A DNA stretch of 14,597 nucleotides from an uncultured Gammaproteobacteria bacterium (GTDB lineage Bacteria; Pseudomonadota; Gammaproteobacteria; Steroidobacterales; GCA-2729495), in the NCBI GenBank assembly GCA_937958785.1, contig CALGMY010000004.1:1-14597 (forward strand). The letters are read 5' to 3'. Of this stretch, positions 12,108 through 14,597 are shown piece after piece (position 1 is the first letter of the stretch; every line of letters begins with the position of its first letter). The position numbers were made by a program, and so were the translations under genes. The notes below the pieces were generated by a model that ran no database searches, had not been told where the DNA came from, and saw only the letters and a list, made by a program, of their open reading frames with translations.

Positions 12108-12626
12108 TCACTGGCGCGCTGGATCCCCCAGGTGCCTGCGGGCGACGGCCAGGAGGTCCTGACGTGACAACTTGCCCTGCAGCCGTTGCAAGGTCCCGCC
12201 GTCTCGCCCCAGCAGGTAGGTCGTCGGGACGACCTCGTTCCATGCCGGGTCGACGACGCTGACCATCGAGTCTGCGTCGCCCCCGGCCCGGGTCACGGTG
12301 CGAAACCCCGGGAAGTGCTGCTGGCGGACCCTCTCGACCTCGGCTGCGTCAGCGGGATCGTCGATGGCGAGTCCGAGCAGGACCAGTCCCTCGTCACGGA
12401 GTTCCGCCTCGACCGCCAGGAGATCCGGAATCTCCTTCAGGCAGGGTGCACACCACGTCGCCCAGACGTTCAGGATGACCACCTGTCCCCGCAGCGCGCC
12501 CAGCACGCCGGGGAGTTCTGCTGGGGACACGGCATCGATCACCTGGGCGGGCGTTCCGGTCCAGGACATCGCCAGTGCGGCGACGGCCAGGGCGTGCGTC
12601 GCCACTCCGGGCCTGCTCCTGGTCAT
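12108..12626 (-). CDS. TlpA-like periplasmic thioredoxin
   Basis: This 172-residue exported thioredoxin-fold protein has an N-terminal signal (HALAVAALAMSWTGTPAQ) ending near 28. The active site is WCAPC at 58-62 inside VVILNVWATWCAPCLKEIPD, and the cis-Pro loop is VVPTTYLLG with P134. DDPADAAEVERVRQQHFPGF is the alpha-helical insert typical of TlpA/ResA-type proteins. Such proteins reduce disulfides, for example in apocytochrome c or metallochaperone maturation; the target here is not known. Its ATG overlaps the stop of the upstream beta-propeller gene (ATGA at 12623-12626), so the two are translationally coupled. Confidence 0.9.
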   Translation of the reverse strand: MTRSRPGVATHALAVAALAMSWTGTPAQVIDAVSPAELPGVLGALRGQVVILNVWATWCAPCLKEIPDLLAVEAELRDEGLVLLGLAIDDPADAAEVERVRQQHFPGFRTVTRAGGDADSMVSVVDPAWNEVVPTTYLLGRDGGTLQRLQGKLSRQDLLAVARRHLGDPARQ

Positions 12627-13951
12627 GGCGCGGGGGCGGGTGCGAGCCCGAACAGCGGGTCGTCGACGGCCAGGTGGCGGCTGACGATGGTATCGCCCTG
12701 CTGCCAGGCGAGCTGGACGCCCTGGCCGCGCACGGCCAGCACCGGGTAGCCACCGCTGTCATCCCCGGCAGTGACCCTCGCGGGCGGCGAGAACGCGCCG
12801 CCCCGGTCCAGGGACCGGCTGACGTAGACCTGGCGGGGCCCGTCGCCCGCCTTGGCATGCCAGGCGGCGATCAACACGCCGTTGGAAACTGCCAGCACCG
12901 GCGCATCCGACACGGCGGCGGCCGGATGCAAGGGCAGGGCGGGCTGGAAGCTCCGGCCGCCGTCCAGGGACCGGGACACACGGGCTCCGGGCGGCGTTGC
13001 GCCCCCATCGAACGCCGCGGCGTAGACGGCGGCGCCGTCGACGGCAAGGGCGGTCGCCTTCAGGGGGCATCCCTCGATGCGCCAGGGGGCACCGCCCCAG
13101 GCGGTTCGTGGCTGGAAGCTGCGGCCGCGGTCACTGGAAATCGCCACGACGCTGTCCCGGTCACCCGCCGGGCTGACCCGGCGCGAGCCGAGGTAGATCC
13201 GGCCTGCCGCGGTCGTGGCGGTCAGCTGGCAGCACGGGCACGTATCAGCGGGCAGGACCTCGAAATCCCGGCTCCAGGTCGCACCATCGTCGGTGGAGAC
13301 GGCCGAGAACACCTTGCCGTTGGGCTGCTCCGTGGTCATGTCGCGGGTGTCGATCCAGTAGGCAAATGCGCCGCCCCGCTCGTCCAGCGTCATGGTGCCG
13401 AAGCACTCCGCATTGGCGAGGCCACTGACCAGGTGGCTGTTGTCGGATTCGGGCACGGCACCGAGCACATGCGGCGGATCGAAAGTGCGACCGCCATCCC
13501 GGGAACGGCTGGCCATCGGCAGCACGATGGGCTTGCCGGTGCGTGGTTCCACCGCGTTGCCAGGGAAAAAGACGTGGACAGTGCCGGACGCTGACACCCC
13601 GATCCGCGGCTTGCTGACCGGAAACCCCCACACGGCGCCGTCCCGCGCGTTGACACGACCGGGCGCTGAGAAGCTGGCGCCGCCATCCACCGAGCGGGCC
13701 AGCCAGATATCGGCCTCTGCCTGGTGGGTGTGGCCTTCCGCGCTGGCAGCGCCAGCGGCGGCGATCTGCTCGCCCCGGGTGGTCCGCTCCAGCCAGAGCA
13801 CGAATATCGTGCCGTCGGGGGCTACCGCGATCTCCGGTGCCATCGCCTTGTGCCCGGCGGGGCTCACGTTCACCGGACCGGCGGCGGCGTCGGCCAGGCC
13901 GGGAACGAGGGTGAGCAGCGCCAGCACTGCCGAGGCGGTAATCCTGCTCAT
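12623..13951 (-). CDS. Secreted BNR/Asp-box beta-propeller protein (sialidase-fold)
   Basis: The 442-residue product has a signal peptide (SRITASAVLALLTLVPGLA, cleavage near ADA-AAG). Six Asp boxes of type S-x-D-x-G-x-(S/T/A)-(F/W) lie at 87-94, 150-157, 219-226, 272-279, 328-335 and 380-387, which indicates a six-bladed sialidase-like propeller. I see no FRIP-type arginine motif, so sialidase activity is doubtful despite the fold. Unusual are a CPCC motif at 238-241 and further cysteines at C183 and C295, plus HTH at 75-77, which could bind metal or be redox-active. The start is ATG 13951 because the signal peptide begins there; the frame is open to 14032. It is the first gene of an operon with the TlpA-like and SnoaL-like genes. 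Confidence 0.85.
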   Translation of the reverse strand: MSRITASAVLALLTLVPGLADAAAGPVNVSPAGHKAMAPEIAVAPDGTIFVLWLERTTRGEQIAAAGAASAEGHTHQAEADIWLARSVDGGASFSAPGRVNARDGAVWGFPVSKPRIGVSASGTVHVFFPGNAVEPRTGKPIVLPMASRSRDGGRTFDPPHVLGAVPESDNSHLVSGLANAECFGTMTLDERGGAFAYWIDTRDMTTEQPNGKVFSAVSTDDGATWSRDFEVLPADTCPCCQLTATTAAGRIYLGSRRVSPAGDRDSVVAISSDRGRSFQPRTAWGGAPWRIEGCPLKATALAVDGAAVYAAAFDGGATPPGARVSRSLDGGRSFQPALPLHPAAAVSDAPVLAVSNGVLIAAWHAKAGDGPRQVYVSRSLDRGGAFSPPARVTAGDDSGGYPVLAVRGQGVQLAWQQGDTIVSRHLAVDDPLFGLAPAPAP

Positions 13952-13952
13952 G

Positions 13953-13966
13953 GGAAGGCACCTTCC
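13953..13966 (-). promoter_or_regulatory. Hairpin covering the propeller gene's Shine-Dalgarno
   Basis: On the minus strand GGAAGG (13961-13966) is the Shine-Dalgarno, 9 nt before ATG 13951. It is followed at once by the complementary CCTTCC (13953-13958), so the mRNA could fold as GGAAG-GTGC-CTTCC and hide the ribosome site. Short stem, so low confidence. Confidence 0.35.
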
Positions 13967-14035
13967 AGATGACCCAGCGCCGAGTCTGCCAGAGGCCGGC
14001 GGCACGGTGGGCCTCGGTCGGACCCGGGCCATCCT

Positions 14036-14047
14036 TATGTAATATAG
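14036..14047. promoter_or_regulatory. AT-rich promoter core between divergent genes
   Basis: TATGTAATATAG is the only AT-rich patch in the 167-bp spacer between the propeller operon and corC. On the minus strand it reads TATATT, a plausible -10 for the propeller operon. On the plus strand TAATAT could serve corC. No convincing -35 is seen for either. Confidence 0.35.
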
Positions 14048-14106
14048 CGAGGCAGGGCGCGGATCCTGGCCGACGCCCGGACCGGGAGGGGCGCCCCGGA
14101 ACCGGC

Positions 14107-14112
14107 TAGAAT
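14107..14112 (+). promoter_or_regulatory. Possible -10 box immediately upstream of corC
   Basis: TAGAAT lies 6 nt before ATG 14119. If used as a -10 box, transcription would start at or next to the A of the start codon, giving a leaderless mRNA. This agrees with the absence of a clear Shine-Dalgarno before ATG 14119. No -35 is recognisable. Confidence 0.3.
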
Positions 14113-14118
14113 GGACCC

Positions 14119-14597
14119 ATGACCGATGACGACTCCGACGACCGACCAGGCGGGACCTGGTACGGCCGACTGCGGCGGGTGCTGAAGGGCGACGCCGCCA
14201 CCCGCAACGACCTGCTGGAATGGCTGCGGGAATCCCACGCGAAGACGGTGCTCGATGCGGACGAGCTGGCCATGCTCGAGGGCGTCCTAGCCGTTTCCGA
14301 GACCCAGGTCCGGGACGTCATGGTGCCCCGCTCCCAGATGGCGATGCTTGAGCGTGACGCACCGCGGGATGAAACCCTCAAGGCCATCGTCGAGAGCGGC
14401 CACTCCCGGTTCCCGGTGATCGGTGAGGACCGGGAGGAGGTCGTCGGCATCCTGCTGGCCAAGGACGTCCTCCGGCACTTCGTTCACACCCCTGACCAGC
14501 CCCTGGACATCGCGGGCTACATCCGCCCTGCCACCTTCATTCACGAGAGCAAGCGTCTCAATACCCTCCTCAAGGAGTTCCGGGGCAGTCGTAACCA
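14119..14597 (+). CDS. corC: CorC/YbeX-type CBS-domain protein, partial
   Basis: The first 159 residues of a CorC/YbeX-type protein are visible before the window ends; the gene is incomplete at its 3' end. The Asp-rich N-terminus TDDDSDDRPGG is followed by LRRVLKGDAATRNDLLEWLR and ELAMLEGVLAVSETQVRDVM, then the first CBS domain (VPRSQMAML, GHSRFPVIGEDREEVVGILL AKDVLRHF, in two parts) and the beginning of the second (YIRPATFIHESKRLNTLLKE). The family is linked to magnesium/cobalt efflux and, through its gene order, to YbeY/YbeZ and ribosome function. ATG 14119 is the only suitable start; ATG 14111 runs into a stop after three codons. Its usual place is directly after ybeY, but here it lies 12.4 kb away. 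Confidence 0.93.
   Translation, partial: MTDDDSDDRPGGTWYGRLRRVLKGDAATRNDLLEWLRESHAKTVLDADELAMLEGVLAVSETQVRDVMVPRSQMAMLERDAPRDETLKAIVESGHSRFPVIGEDREEVVGILLAKDVLRHFVHTPDQPLDIAGYIRPATFIHESKRLNTLLKEFRGSRN

Noticed and set aside
12575..13594. 339-codon plus-strand frame opposite the propeller gene
   Set aside because: The opposite strand has six Asp boxes, a signal peptide and a coupled downstream gene; the plus frame has no recognisable domain.
12623..13951. Calling the Asp-box protein a true sialidase
   Set aside because: The fold signature is present but no FRIP-type catalytic arginine motif is visible, and the operon context is redox-like rather than sialic acid metabolism.

Overview
The window is GC-rich chromosomal DNA from a proteobacterium, most likely a high-GC gammaproteobacterium. 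Three things suggest this: the miaB-phoH(ybeZ)-ybeY-corC(ybeX) housekeeping genes at its edges, a REP-type palindrome of the GTAGGAGCG(G/C)CTTCAG class known from Pseudomonas and Xanthomonas relatives, and a short C-terminal VPIPA-type exosortase sorting signal. No species can be named from the sequence alone.

Layout. Bases 1-1721 hold the 3' end of miaB, then phoH and ybeY, tightly packed on the plus strand. A REP pair sits inside the 3' end of phoH, and ybeY appears to lack a canonical start codon at its conserved N-terminus. corC, the usual next gene, does not appear until 14119. The 12.4 kb between is accessory and mixed.

From 1703 to 9113, four minus-strand genes encode an envelope or extracellular protein cluster. 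They are a 786-residue protein with a cohesin-like N-terminal domain, five choice-of-anchor-D-like Ig repeats and a C-terminal hydrophobic/Arg tail; a 313-residue secreted protein ending in a PEP-CTERM/VPLPA-CTERM-type signal; a roughly 800-residue TPR lipoprotein resembling the PEP-CTERM-associated PrsT family; and a 413-residue paralogue of the 313-residue protein whose tail is replaced by thrombospondin type-3 calcium repeats plus a two-repeat dockerin. A cohesin and a dockerin encoded so close together, with sorting-signal proteins and a TPR lipoprotein, suggest a small calcium-dependent surface assembly. The two paralogues share a near-identical 36-bp element about 75 bp upstream of their start codons.

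From 9429 to 13951 lie a class I fructose-bisphosphate aldolase (plus), a periplasmic SOUL haem-binding protein (minus), a small secreted c-type cytochrome (plus), and a minus-strand operon encoding a BNR/Asp-box beta-propeller, a TlpA-like thioredoxin and a secreted SnoaL-like protein. Haem, CxxC-redox and cysteine motifs recur here, so an extracytoplasmic redox theme is possible, but this is inference. corC starts at 14119 and runs off the window.
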